Below, in pieces: positions 14,288-22,597 of a stretch of 25,916 bases of DNA. A model generated the notes under the pieces. It was given only the letters and a program-made list of their open reading frames with translations. It had not been told where the DNA came from and searched no databases. The stretch is from Proteobacteria bacterium UBA1858. Lineage in GTDB: Bacteria; Pseudomonadota; Gammaproteobacteria; UBA4575. Each line of letters begins with the position of its first letter. Position 1 is the stretch's first letter. A program made the position numbers and the translations under genes. The stretch lies in assembly GCA_002338385.1 (NCBI GenBank), contig DDIE01000041.1, forward strand, positions 9,454-35,369, written 5' to 3'.

Positions 14288-14737
14288 CTAATTACCCTGA
14301 GTTTGCATTTCATCAATAGCCTGATTCGCCAGCTCATCCACTCTTTCATTCTCAGTGTGTCCACTATGCCCTTTGACCCATTGCCATTGGATATTGTGCT
14401 GCTGATTGAGGGCATCTAGTAAACGCCATAAATCTTCATTTTTGACTGGCTTTTTAGCAGCTGTTTTCCAGCCTTTTTGTTTCCACGCCGGTAGCCATTT
14501 TTCGATACCATCCATGACATAGCGTGAATCAGTTGTCAGCTTAACCTGACAGGGCTGCGAGAGCGATGCCAGCGCCGCAATTGCTGCTTGCAGCTCCATC
14601 CGGTTATTGGTCGTTTCAGCAGCATTGCCCTTGAGCTCTTTCTCGTGATCATTATAGCGCAATAGTGCACCCCAGCCCCCCGGCCCGGGATTACCTCGAC
14701 AGGCACCATCGGTAAATATTTCTACATATTTAGTCAT
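14288..14737 (-). CDS. rnhA: Ribonuclease HI
   Basis: RNase HI degrades the RNA strand of RNA-DNA hybrids, removing primers and R-loops. All catalytic residues are at E. coli numbering: Asp10 (FTDGACRGNPGPGGWG), Glu48 (NNRMELQAAI), Asp70 (TTDSRYV), His124 (VKGHSGH) and Asp134 (ERVDELAN). The basic protrusion WLPAWKQKGWKTAAKKPVKN (about 81-100), which contacts the hybrid, is also present. At 149 residues it is a little shorter than the 155 of E. coli. Its start overlaps the upstream methyltransferase-like gene by eight bases, indicating coupled translation. Confidence 0.97.
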   Translation of the reverse strand: MTKYVEIFTDGACRGNPGPGGWGALLRYNDHEKELKGNAAETTNNRMELQAAIAALASLSQPCQVKLTTDSRYVMDGIEKWLPAWKQKGWKTAAKKPVKNEDLWRLLDALNQQHNIQWQWVKGHSGHTENERVDELANQAIDEMQTQGN

Positions 14738-15473
14738 GATTATACATCTTCACATTGCGTCCTAACCCAGGATTAGGCACTTTATTCGGGAGCAGCTCAT
14801 TGGCGGTCGGCCATACCCGCTTTAAGGGCGTTAAGCGCGCCACACGCTTGCGCACTACTAAAATATACACTCCGCCTGAGCGGGTGAAATGCTGCTCCAA
14901 AAATGATCTGATAGGCGCTAGCTTTTGCCATCGTTGTAAGCGTTTAAATGGAGGCAAGTGAGCAACATACTGCATGTCTATTTCTTCAAATCCTAACAAT
15001 GAGCACCAATCACGCAATCGACGAGGGCTGTAAAAGCTAGCATTCCAAGGGGCTACTTTGGTCCGTGACAGGAACAATCGCCACAATCCATAAAATGAAT
15101 ATGGATTGAAACCAATCATGATCAAGTGACCTTCCGCAACCAGACTGCGCTCAACTTCGCGCAATATCTGATGTGGCTTACTGGTAAAATCGAGGGTATG
15201 GGGGAGAACAAAAAGATCAACACTATCACACGTAATTGGCAGGCTGGCCGGGCTGGCTTTAATGTCGGCCGAGTCTGAACGATCAACTAAAAACTTTTTT
15301 TGGATGGTACAAGCACTCAGGAGATCGCGCCCAACGAAGCTGTGACCAACCTCTATTGCTACATAACCAAACATACATGCGGTGATTTGGCGCAGGTGTT
15401 TTTCTACCGCAGATGAAATCAGACGCCCGGCCGAAGTCTCATACCAGACTCTGATAGTTGTTAAATCAAACAT
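14730..15473 (-). CDS. SAM-dependent methyltransferase-like protein (YafS-type neighbour of rnhA)
   Basis: This 247-residue protein resembles the class I methyltransferase-like proteins commonly found beside rnhA (YafS type). Visible parts are a hydrophobic strand IEVGHSF at about 41-47 where the SAM glycine loop should be, CDSVDLFVLPHTLDF (motif II-III region, about 82-96), the helix HQILREVERSLVAEGHLIM with GFNPYSFYG (about 101-128), and a LRDWCSLLGFE segment. The canonical GxGxG is degenerate, so SAM binding is not assured and the substrate is unknown. It starts six bases after the ABC ATPase and overlaps rnhA by eight bases, so it links the importer genes to rnhA-dnaQ in one apparent transcript. 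Confidence 0.8.
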   Translation of the reverse strand: MFDLTTIRVWYETSAGRLISSAVEKHLRQITACMFGYVAIEVGHSFVGRDLLSACTIQKKFLVDRSDSADIKASPASLPITCDSVDLFVLPHTLDFTSKPHQILREVERSLVAEGHLIMIGFNPYSFYGLWRLFLSRTKVAPWNASFYSPRRLRDWCSLLGFEEIDMQYVAHLPPFKRLQRWQKLAPIRSFLEQHFTRSGGVYILVVRKRVARLTPLKRVWPTANELLPNKVPNPGLGRNVKMYNHD

Positions 15474-15479
15474 GCTCTA

Positions 15480-17129
15480 CTACCCTGTGGAGACATGTGG
15501 TACCGCAGATAGTAGTCTCTTCGTATAGGCATGCTTTGGTTGGGTTAATACTTCCTGCACCGACCCTTGCTCAACAATGACGCCCTCATTCATTACTGCG
15601 ACATCATCTGCCAAGTAACTCACCACAGCCATATCATGAGTAATAAACAGATAACTCATACCCAGCTTATTCTGTAAGTCCTTCAACAGATTCAGGACTT
15701 GTGCTTGCACCGACACGTCCAAGGCACTAGTGGGCTCATCACATATAATCACTTTGGGTTTGACCGCCAAAGCGCGCGCGATACAGATGCGTTGCCGCTG
15801 GCCACCCGAAAACTCATGTGGGTAACGATTGCGGGCATCCTCGGGTAATCCTACCTGATGTAAAAGCTCGTCGATCTCTGCCGAACGCTCGCTAGCTAGA
15901 CTGTCAGCACCCAAGGCAATCATCCCCTCCTCAATAATATCACCGATCAACATACGTGGATTAAGGGATGAATAAGGATCCTGAAAAATAATCTGTAAAT
16001 CCCGTCGTTTGTTGAGTAGCTGTTCACCCTTGAGGGCGAGTAGATTATCGCCACTGAATTCGATCGCGCCAGCAGTCACACTAAGCAACTGCAAAATACT
16101 CTTACCCACTGTCGTCTTGCCACAGCCCGACTCACCAACTAAGGCCAATGTTCTGCCAGGATTTAATTCAAAAGATACGCCATTGACTGCCTTGACATGA
16201 CCGACGGTAGTTTTCAGTACACCGGCCTTGATAGGGAAATGAACAACTAGATGATCAACTTTGAGTATTGCTTGCTGACTAAAGTCGGCTGAATTCTGTT
16301 GGTCAACAGAGTGGGTGTGGTCGGACAATTTCAAGCCACGCTTTTCCATGCTGGGCAAGGCATTCAATAACTGTTGACTGTATGCATGTTGTGGTGCTTT
16401 AAAGAAATCTGCACTGAGTGCATTTTCAACAATCTCTCCATGGCGCATAACGATAACTCGATCAGCAATCTGTTGCACAACCCCCAGATCGTGGGTGATA
16501 AAAATCATACCCATATTGCGTTGCTCTTGGAGCGACTTGAGTAAAGCCAATACTTGCGCCTGAATGGTGACATCCAGAGCCGTAGTTGGCTCATCTGCAA
16601 TGAGCAGTTCAGGATTGGTAGCTAGGGCAATGGCAATCATTACCCGTTGGCGCATACCGCCAGAGAGTTGATGCGGATATTCCGCCATATTACGCGCCGG
16701 CTCAGGTAACCCAACCGCATCCAACAAGCTCAAGCAGCGTTGTTTTGCTTGCGTCTTGCTGAGGCGTTCATGCAGCAGGATAGACTCTATAATCTGCTGG
16801 CCAATTTTAACGACCGGATTCAATGAGGTCATTGGCTCTTGGAATATCATGGCAATACGATTACCACGAATTGAGCGCATTGCACGTTCACTCTTCGCTA
16901 ACAGATTCTCATTATGTAACAGCACCTGACCTGAGGTCACGCGACCCGCATCGGGTAATAGACGTGCAATCGACAAAGCCGTGATTGATTTACCTGAACC
17001 TGACTCACCCACTAGGGCAACTGTTTCACCCTGATGGACCTGCAGTGACACCCGCTTAACCGCAGGGATGATGCGATCCGATAATTGAATATCAGTCGAA
17101 AGATTATCGATGTGTAATAGTGTGTTCAT
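15480..17129 (-). CDS. Peptide-type ABC importer, fused double ATPase (OppD-OppF / YejF-like)
   Basis: This 549-residue cytoplasmic protein joins two ABC ATPases of the oligopeptide/nickel class and so supplies both halves of the motor. Domain 1 has Walker A GESGSGKS (about 41-48), signature LSGGMRQR and Walker B LLIADEPTTALD. Domain 2 (from about 290) has GESGCGKT, FSGGQRQR and VIICDEPTSALD. Both domains therefore look catalytically complete. The inter-domain region and the C-terminus (PKHAYTKRLLSAVP) carry the usual OppD/OppF tails. I chose the ATG at 17129, which shares one base with the permease stop (TGATG), over the TTG one codon earlier. It resembles YejF and the Npp ATPase of Pseudomonas in being a fusion. 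Confidence 0.93.
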   Translation of the reverse strand: MNTLLHIDNLSTDIQLSDRIIPAVKRVSLQVHQGETVALVGESGSGKSITALSIARLLPDAGRVTSGQVLLHNENLLAKSERAMRSIRGNRIAMIFQEPMTSLNPVVKIGQQIIESILLHERLSKTQAKQRCLSLLDAVGLPEPARNMAEYPHQLSGGMRQRVMIAIALATNPELLIADEPTTALDVTIQAQVLALLKSLQEQRNMGMIFITHDLGVVQQIADRVIVMRHGEIVENALSADFFKAPQHAYSQQLLNALPSMEKRGLKLSDHTHSVDQQNSADFSQQAILKVDHLVVHFPIKAGVLKTTVGHVKAVNGVSFELNPGRTLALVGESGCGKTTVGKSILQLLSVTAGAIEFSGDNLLALKGEQLLNKRRDLQIIFQDPYSSLNPRMLIGDIIEEGMIALGADSLASERSAEIDELLHQVGLPEDARNRYPHEFSGGQRQRICIARALAVKPKVIICDEPTSALDVSVQAQVLNLLKDLQNKLGMSYLFITHDMAVVSYLADDVAVMNEGVIVEQGSVQEVLTQPKHAYTKRLLSAVPHVSTG

Positions 17130-18541
17130 CAATCTGAACCTGAAACTCTGGGATCCAAGGCATCACGGACCACGTCGGCGAATAAATTAGCAAACAGCAC
17201 CAATACGAACATAAAAATGAAGGCTGCACTTAAAGACCACCACACGACAGGCTCTCTAGCCATCTCCAAACGCGCCTGGTTAATCATATTGCCCCAACTA
17301 TTGGTGGCAGGATCAACCCCAATATTGATATAAGACAGCACGGCCTCGGCTAACACTAATCCACTGAAATCGATAACTACGGTGATCAAAACAATATGCA
17401 TGAAATTAGGCATGATATGGCGTGCAAGAATCTTGTATTTGCTGACACCGAACGCAGTTGCGGCCTGAATATACTCCATTTCACGTAGCTTAAAAGTTTC
17501 AGCTCTGAGCAAACGACACAAGCCTGTCCAACTGGTAATACCTAAAATCAAGCATAAGAAAAGCAGGCGCATATCAGCACGCTCAGTCAAGCTATCAAAG
17601 CTGTCAGCATTATTGTTCATATACACTTGAATAAGTAACACTGAAGCTGCGATCAGCAATACATTCGGAATCGAATTAAGCGTGGTATAAATATACTGGA
17701 TAACATCATCCACCCAGCCCCGAAAAAATCCCGCCATAGAGCCCAAGATAATTGCCACAGGTAACATCACCAGGGTGGTGAGCGCGCCAATTAATACCCC
17801 GGTGCGGATACTCTTGATGGCCTGATAAAATACATCTTGACCGACTTTGTCGGTGCCGAATAGATGGTACTGGGAACCCACCACCATACTACTAGCGATG
17901 AGCACGGCGATCAGCCCCAAGGTGACACTCACGGCGCCAATGGGATAATCACTTTTATCCTTGATCATCGTGTGCAGCTGATGCTTGAGTGCTTGGCCAG
18001 AAGAGGCCGTGCTAAGCAAAATAAAAGTCCCCATAATCACGGCCCAGCCGAATAGCCCGAGCGCGATGCCACGTAACAGCAGTTGTCCTAAATCAGCTAA
18101 TTTTTCAATGCCTGGATCAGACAGGTGAGCGCCACCATATTTCAAACGCGGGTAGACATGCTCAACCCGACCATCATCGTATTGGATCATTTCTTTAGAA
18201 AATGAATATGCTGACAACGGTGCAGAAAATGTTTTTTCTACTTGCGTGCGCATCGGTGTCATGATGACATCTAACACACTGACAATTTCGTTGGCATATT
18301 GATACTCTGCGGCGACCTGCGTATCCAAGCGTGGATGAAAGTGCATTGAGTCCAACAACGCAACCGCATAGTAAGTCAACAATACACACAGTGAGACCGC
18401 GCCAGTAGATCGCTGGATGACTTTTTGCCAAGGTCGTTTTAGATGGGGTCGTGTGCGTATCATCAAAACAAAAATTACCAACACTGCAGTCAGCAGAAAA
18501 AACAGCGCATCGGTAATGAGTATGACTGGTTGGAAAGGCAT
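17129..18541 (-). CDS. Peptide-type ABC importer permease, OppC-like with long N-terminal extension
   Basis: The C-terminal 270 or so residues are a standard OppC/DppC-type inner-membrane permease: a helix at about 201-222, then LFGTDKVGQDVF (227-238), then five helices. The EAA coupling loop YIQAATAFGVSKYKILARHI contacts the ATPase, and the protein ends near VVRDALDPRVSGSD. At 470 residues it is much longer than OppC (about 300) or YejE (about 340). The extra N-terminus holds two helices (7-28 and 46-64), a predicted periplasmic stretch (about 65-152, including YDDGRVEHVYPRLKYGGAHL), and a third helix (156-177). The gene starts five bases after the partner permease and overlaps the ATPase gene. 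Confidence 0.9.
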   Translation of the reverse strand: MPFQPVILITDALFFLLTAVLVIFVLMIRTRPHLKRPWQKVIQRSTGAVSLCVLLTYYAVALLDSMHFHPRLDTQVAAEYQYANEIVSVLDVIMTPMRTQVEKTFSAPLSAYSFSKEMIQYDDGRVEHVYPRLKYGGAHLSDPGIEKLADLGQLLLRGIALGLFGWAVIMGTFILLSTASSGQALKHQLHTMIKDKSDYPIGAVSVTLGLIAVLIASSMVVGSQYHLFGTDKVGQDVFYQAIKSIRTGVLIGALTTLVMLPVAIILGSMAGFFRGWVDDVIQYIYTTLNSIPNVLLIAASVLLIQVYMNNNADSFDSLTERADMRLLFLCLILGITSWTGLCRLLRAETFKLREMEYIQAATAFGVSKYKILARHIMPNFMHIVLITVVIDFSGLVLAEAVLSYINIGVDPATNSWGNMINQARLEMAREPVVWWSLSAAFIFMFVLVLFANLFADVVRDALDPRVSGSD

Positions 18542-18546
18542 AAGCG

Positions 18547-19524
18547 TCAGCTCAAGCGTATCCGTGGGTCGACCAGCGTGTATGATATATCCGTCAGCAA
18601 TAAGCCGATGATATATAACACTGAACCGAGATACACCATGGAGCGCACGATGGCAAAATCCTGCCGATTGATCGCATCTATGGTATAGCTACCCAGGCCG
18701 GGTATACCAAAAAAGTTTTCCGTCAACAGACTGCCCATAAACAATAAGGGCAACACCACAACCACACCGGTCAAAATAGGGATCATGGCATTTCTTAATA
18801 CATGTGCAAACATTACGCGCGTTTCTGAGACACCCTTGGATCGTGCTGTGCGCACATAATCTTTATTCATTTCTTCCAAGAAGATAGTGCGATACCAGCG
18901 TGTACTCGCACCAATACCGCTGATGATACCGATGATCACTGGCAATAGCAGGAACTTGATAGCTTCCAGACCAATATCATAACCTGATATTGGTACTATT
19001 CTCATGAGTTTACCGACCACAAACTGACCGCCGATAATATAAAACAGGGTGGAGATAGACATCAGCGCGACACAAATAATCACTGACCAATAATCAATGT
19101 AGGTAGCGCGGAAGAATGCAATCAACAAGGCAAAGGAAATAGTCACTAACAAGCCGACGAGTAAATTAGGAATAGCAATAGCTAAACTCGGCCACATACG
19201 CTGACTGATGTCATAACTAATATCACGTCCACTATCGGAACTGCCAAAATCAAATACAAACAGGCGTACTGATTTTTGATAAAAAATAGTCTCTTGCAAC
19301 TGTGCCATGCCTGTTACTGATGGATTATGAAATAGTGGTAGGTGATAGCCGCGCTCGCGCTTCCAGTCCTCGATTTGTTGTTCGGTTGTATATTTTTGAC
19401 CGAGTTGACTCATCGCCATATCATCGGGCGAATTCACTACAAAAAATAGTAAGAATGTAATGACGTTGATACCAATTAAAATTGGTATGGCATACAACAC
19501 GCGACGAATAATATAACTAATCAT
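18547..19524 (-). CDS. Peptide-type ABC importer permease, OppB-like
   Basis: This 325-residue inner-membrane permease has the OppB-type start MISYIIRRVLYAIPILIGIN, a long first periplasmic loop and five further helices. The EAA loop YVRTARSKGVSETRVMFAHV precedes LRNAMIPILTG, and it ends in ISYTLVDPRIRLS, all typical of OppB/DppB. I chose the ATG at 19524, which overlaps the stop of the solute-binding protein (ATGA); the longer frame would run 36 residues into that gene and adds no conserved sequence. The loop segment SPDDMAMSQLGQKYTTEQQI differs from E. coli YejB, so I do not assign a Yej or Opp symbol. Confidence 0.92.
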   Translation of the reverse strand: MISYIIRRVLYAIPILIGINVITFLLFFVVNSPDDMAMSQLGQKYTTEQQIEDWKRERGYHLPLFHNPSVTGMAQLQETIFYQKSVRLFVFDFGSSDSGRDISYDISQRMWPSLAIAIPNLLVGLLVTISFALLIAFFRATYIDYWSVIICVALMSISTLFYIIGGQFVVGKLMRIVPISGYDIGLEAIKFLLLPVIIGIISGIGASTRWYRTIFLEEMNKDYVRTARSKGVSETRVMFAHVLRNAMIPILTGVVVVLPLLFMGSLLTENFFGIPGLGSYTIDAINRQDFAIVRSMVYLGSVLYIIGLLLTDISYTLVDPRIRLS

Positions 19525-21677
19525 AGCCCTGTCGCTCGTTCCCTTTGATAAAAGCCTCTGACTGCAGGCACGATTAACAACAGCAACAACAACAGCAGTG
19601 CATACAACGGCCACACGATCGGTGAATTCCACTGTTGACGAGCTTGGGCGCGTTGCTGGGCGTCGACACGTTTGTATTTCATGGTGTTGTTGGCCATCAG
19701 ATTCGGTTTTACATTTTTATACCAGCTATGGCTAAGTGAGTATGATTTCGGATTAAATGCAAACACCCAGGGCGCGTCTGCGCGCACAATGTCATTCATC
19801 TTCTTGATAATCTCTAAGCGTAATGGACTATTCTCTATGTTCTTCATTTGATCAAACAAGCGGTCAAATTCAGGATTTTCATAGTTGCTATAGTTTTGCC
19901 CTTTAGAAACAAGAATTGAATTAGGCCCGTATAACAAGAAGAAAAAGTTTTCCGGGTCAGGATAATCTGCATTCCAGCCAAGTTGATAAATCTGGAAAGT
20001 ACCCTGATTTAATTTATCGAAAAAGCGATTGCCATCTGTGCCACGAATAACCAGCTGGATATCAATTTTGGCGAACTGTTTAACCATCCAGTTGAGTAAC
20101 GCTTTGGTATCTGCTCCACGACTTACCGTATCAAAATATAGGATCAGTGGTTTACCCGTTTCTTGATCAATGCCTTGGGCATAACCAGCCTGTGTCATCA
20201 ATGCTTTAGCGTGCTCAAGCGAACGCCGCTGCAATTGATTATTGCGCCACTCATAAATATAAGGGTTATGCCCAGCCTCACCCGCTTCATAACCAAAAAT
20301 ACCGGGAGGTATAGGGCCTTGTGCAGGCACGCCTCGTCCATTCCTAAAAATAGAAATGAATTCGTCATAGTCTACGGCAATCGATATCGCCCGTCTGAGC
20401 AACTGCGCCCGTTCATCCAGACCGCCGACCACAGGATCACGCATATTAAAACCCAGATAGTAGAGACTGGTCGCCACGGCTGATGACAAGCTAATCCCTT
20501 TGCTGCGCATCTCATCTGTGAGCGCAAACTGACCTTGGGAATTAAGCTCAACGGATTGATCAAAACTATCAGAGCTGATCCCCGAGGTATCATAGTAGCC
20601 CTGCATGAATTTATTCCAATATGGAATACTCTCTTTCTCAAGGCTGAATACCACTTTATCGACAAAAGGCATCGCCTGACCGGCATCTTGCAATAACCCG
20701 GCCGCCAGATCCTCCGCTTCGCCCTCAGAGGGATAACGCTCGCCATGGAAATTGGGGTTTTTTTCCAAGACCATGCGTAAATTTGGATTATTCTCTGTCA
20801 ACATGTAAGGCCCGGTGCCAATCGGATACCAATCAAACGACAGATTCCTCTCTTTCATCCCTGCTTGACTATAGAACTTATCAGCCTCCCATGGGATGGG
20901 AGCAAAAAACGGCATACTCAACCAATATATAAATTGTGGATAAACACCTTGCACGCGGATACTGTAGCGCAGCTCATCCAGTGCTAGCACACCCTCCATT
21001 GCAATGTCTGTCAAATCCAACCACTGCCCCGGTGTTTGTTCCATGGCGGTGAGCACCTGCTCTCGGTAATCAGCAAAACCGACAATGTAGTTCGCTAGCA
21101 ACCCCGCCAGAGGTGAGTGCAAGTTAGGGTGCGCCAGACGTTTGATTTGGTAGACATAATCATGCGCTGTTAATTGTCGTGTACCCTGCACAGGTAAATC
21201 AGACAATACATGGACGGATTCTAAATCATCCATACTGAGATCATGATAGACATACTTGTCATGCTGGTCTTTCGCCAGCGCCTGATGAGGTTGATAGCGA
21301 ATGTCGTCTTGTATTGTCACTACATACTCGGTGTAAGCGACCAGTGCAGGGTCAACGTCGTCTGCTAAGATTTCACCCTGTTGGTCATAATAGGTTCTGG
21401 TTGGCAGCTGCTGAGCTGCCAGAGGAATCAACTCATAGGGTCGCTTGAGAAAATGATACTGCAACGGAGGCTCGTAAATCTGGGCAATAAACTCATATTC
21501 TGCAGCATTATAGGATTTAACGGGATCCAGCTCTTTGGGACGTTCTTGAAAGGAGGTGTAAATCACATCCAGTTGCTGATCTTGCGCACGATATGGGTTA
21601 TTCCACTGGGCAGTTTTGCAACCTGGCAACAGGAGCAAAGCTAAAAAGATCAGATTAATAAGTGTTCTAACTGCCAT
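19521..21677 (-). CDS. Peptide-type ABC importer solute-binding lipoprotein with C-terminal membrane helix
   Basis: This is a 718-residue extracytoplasmic binding protein of the SBP_bac_5 (DppA/OppA) type. The N-terminus is a signal peptide with lipobox LLPGC (Cys20). The body shows family marks: LDPVKSYNAAEYEFIAQIYE, the YPIGTGPYML segment (about 286-295), RRAISIAVDYDEFI, and LGWNADYPDPENFFFLLYG near the C-terminal lobe. It is about 170 residues longer than DppA or OppA. Unusually, the last 35 residues contain a second membrane segment (WPLYALLLLLLLLIVPAV, about 689-706) followed by a basic tail RGFYQRERATGL, so the protein appears anchored at both ends. The ligand is probably a peptide but cannot be read from the sequence. 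No Shine-Dalgarno site is evident. Confidence 0.88.
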   Translation of the reverse strand: MAVRTLINLIFLALLLLPGCKTAQWNNPYRAQDQQLDVIYTSFQERPKELDPVKSYNAAEYEFIAQIYEPPLQYHFLKRPYELIPLAAQQLPTRTYYDQQGEILADDVDPALVAYTEYVVTIQDDIRYQPHQALAKDQHDKYVYHDLSMDDLESVHVLSDLPVQGTRQLTAHDYVYQIKRLAHPNLHSPLAGLLANYIVGFADYREQVLTAMEQTPGQWLDLTDIAMEGVLALDELRYSIRVQGVYPQFIYWLSMPFFAPIPWEADKFYSQAGMKERNLSFDWYPIGTGPYMLTENNPNLRMVLEKNPNFHGERYPSEGEAEDLAAGLLQDAGQAMPFVDKVVFSLEKESIPYWNKFMQGYYDTSGISSDSFDQSVELNSQGQFALTDEMRSKGISLSSAVATSLYYLGFNMRDPVVGGLDERAQLLRRAISIAVDYDEFISIFRNGRGVPAQGPIPPGIFGYEAGEAGHNPYIYEWRNNQLQRRSLEHAKALMTQAGYAQGIDQETGKPLILYFDTVSRGADTKALLNWMVKQFAKIDIQLVIRGTDGNRFFDKLNQGTFQIYQLGWNADYPDPENFFFLLYGPNSILVSKGQNYSNYENPEFDRLFDQMKNIENSPLRLEIIKKMNDIVRADAPWVFAFNPKSYSLSHSWYKNVKPNLMANNTMKYKRVDAQQRAQARQQWNSPIVWPLYALLLLLLLLIVPAVRGFYQRERATGL

Positions 21678-21700
21678 GAAAATGTTTGGCCATGTATAAT
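21671..21700 (+). promoter_or_regulatory. Candidate fabI promoter
   Basis: CTGCCA (-35, 21671-21676, four of six consensus) and a perfect TATAAT (21695-21700) are separated by 18 bp. It would give a leader of about 80 bases. The -35 overlaps the start of the divergent binding-protein gene. Confidence 0.4.
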
Positions 21701-21721
21701 TTAGAGTTTAGCCTAGATTAA
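21693..21721 (-). promoter_or_regulatory. Candidate promoter for the ABC importer operon
   Basis: The minus strand has TTAATC (21721-21716), 17 bp, then TATACA (21698-21693). Its -10 overlaps the plus-strand TATAAT of the fabI candidate, and the transcript would start about 10 bases before the ATG. Both hexamers are imperfect. Confidence 0.25.
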
Positions 21722-21785
21722 GAATAAATTTAAAGTCACAGCATAATCAATCCATTAATATAAAGCGAACTGTATAGGAGAAATC

Positions 21786-22568
21786 ATGGGCTTTCTGGAG
21801 AACAAAAAAGCACTCATTATCGGCGTGGCCAGCAATCGTTCCATCGCTTGGGGCATTGCCCAGGCCATGCATCAACAGGGCGCCGAATTAGCCTTCACCT
21901 ATCAAAATGATCGACTTCAATCCAGAGTAGAAAAAATGGCTCAGGACTGCAGTAGCTCTATTGTTTTGCCATGCGATGTGGCCAGCGATGACAATATCAG
22001 TGCGCTTTTTACACAACTCGGCGAACACTGGAGTGAGTTTGATATTCTGGTTCACTCGGTGGCCTTTGCGCCCAAAGAGGAGCTTGAGGGCGACTTCGTT
22101 GAGCGCACCACCCGAGCGGGTTCAATGATGGCCCATGACATCAGCAGCTACAGCCTTACGGCATTAGCCAAAGCAGCTCGACCAATGCTGCAGGGGCATG
22201 CTAGCGCCATTCTGTCACTGAGCTACCTGGGTGCCGAGAAAGCCATGCCAAACTACAATGTCATGGGTCTGGCAAAAGCGAGCCTGGAGGCCAATACGCG
22301 CTACATGGCGTATGCCTTGGGTCCCGATGGTATTCGCGTGAATTGTATCTCCGCGGGCCCTATCAGAACCTTAGCGGCGGCAGGCATTGGTGATTTCCGT
22401 AAAATGCTGGAACATGTTGAGCAAAACGCTCCGCTACGCAAAAACGTAACGATTGAAGAGGTTGGTAATGCTGCAGCATTCTTATGTTCCGATCTGGCCA
22501 GCGGCATAACCGGTGAAGTGACTTATGTTGATGCCGGCTACAACATCGTAGGTATGAGTGGTTATTAG
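21786..22568 (+). CDS. fabI: Enoyl-[acyl-carrier-protein] reductase (NADH), FabI
   Basis: FabI performs the last reduction of each fatty-acid elongation cycle. The 260-residue short-chain dehydrogenase aligns with E. coli FabI almost without gaps: GVASNRSIAWGIAQAMH (13-29), HSVAFAP (90-96), and the Tyr147/Tyr157/Lys164 active site in SYLGAEKAMPNYNVMGLAKA, then ISAGPIRTLAA and GEVTYVDAGYNIVGMSGY. AGGAG lies six bases before the ATG. Position 93 is Ala, where E. coli has Gly; substitutions there reduce triclosan sensitivity in E. coli, though Ala occurs naturally in many FabIs. The usually conserved REGF after it reads RAGS (110-113). It diverges from the ABC operon and converges on the symporter. 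Confidence 0.97.
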   Translation: MGFLENKKALIIGVASNRSIAWGIAQAMHQQGAELAFTYQNDRLQSRVEKMAQDCSSSIVLPCDVASDDNISALFTQLGEHWSEFDILVHSVAFAPKEELEGDFVERTTRAGSMMAHDISSYSLTALAKAARPMLQGHASAILSLSYLGAEKAMPNYNVMGLAKASLEANTRYMAYALGPDGIRVNCISAGPIRTLAAAGIGDFRKMLEHVEQNAPLRKNVTIEEVGNAAAFLCSDLASGITGEVTYVDAGYNIVGMSGY

Positions 22569-22575
22569 TCTGAGC

Positions 22576-22595
22576 TGTAGGCCCCTTGGCCTGCA
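22576..22595. terminator. Hairpin between convergent fabI and symporter genes
   Basis: TGTAGGCC-CCTT-GGCCTGCA forms eight base pairs (one T-G) in the 29-bp gap between the two stops. Neither side has a T-run, so it may be a weak bidirectional terminator or simply an mRNA 3'-end stabiliser. Confidence 0.4.
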
Positions 22596-22597
22596 CG

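Noticed and set aside
19525..19632. N-terminal extension of the OppB-like permease
   Set aside because: It overlaps the binding-protein gene by more than 100 bp; the ATG at 19524 gives a typical ATGA overlap and OppB start.
19521..21677. Assignment of the importer as YejABEF or NppA-D
   Set aside because: The fused ATPase fits, but the binding protein and both permeases differ clearly in length and sequence from E. coli YejA, YejB and YejE as I recall them.
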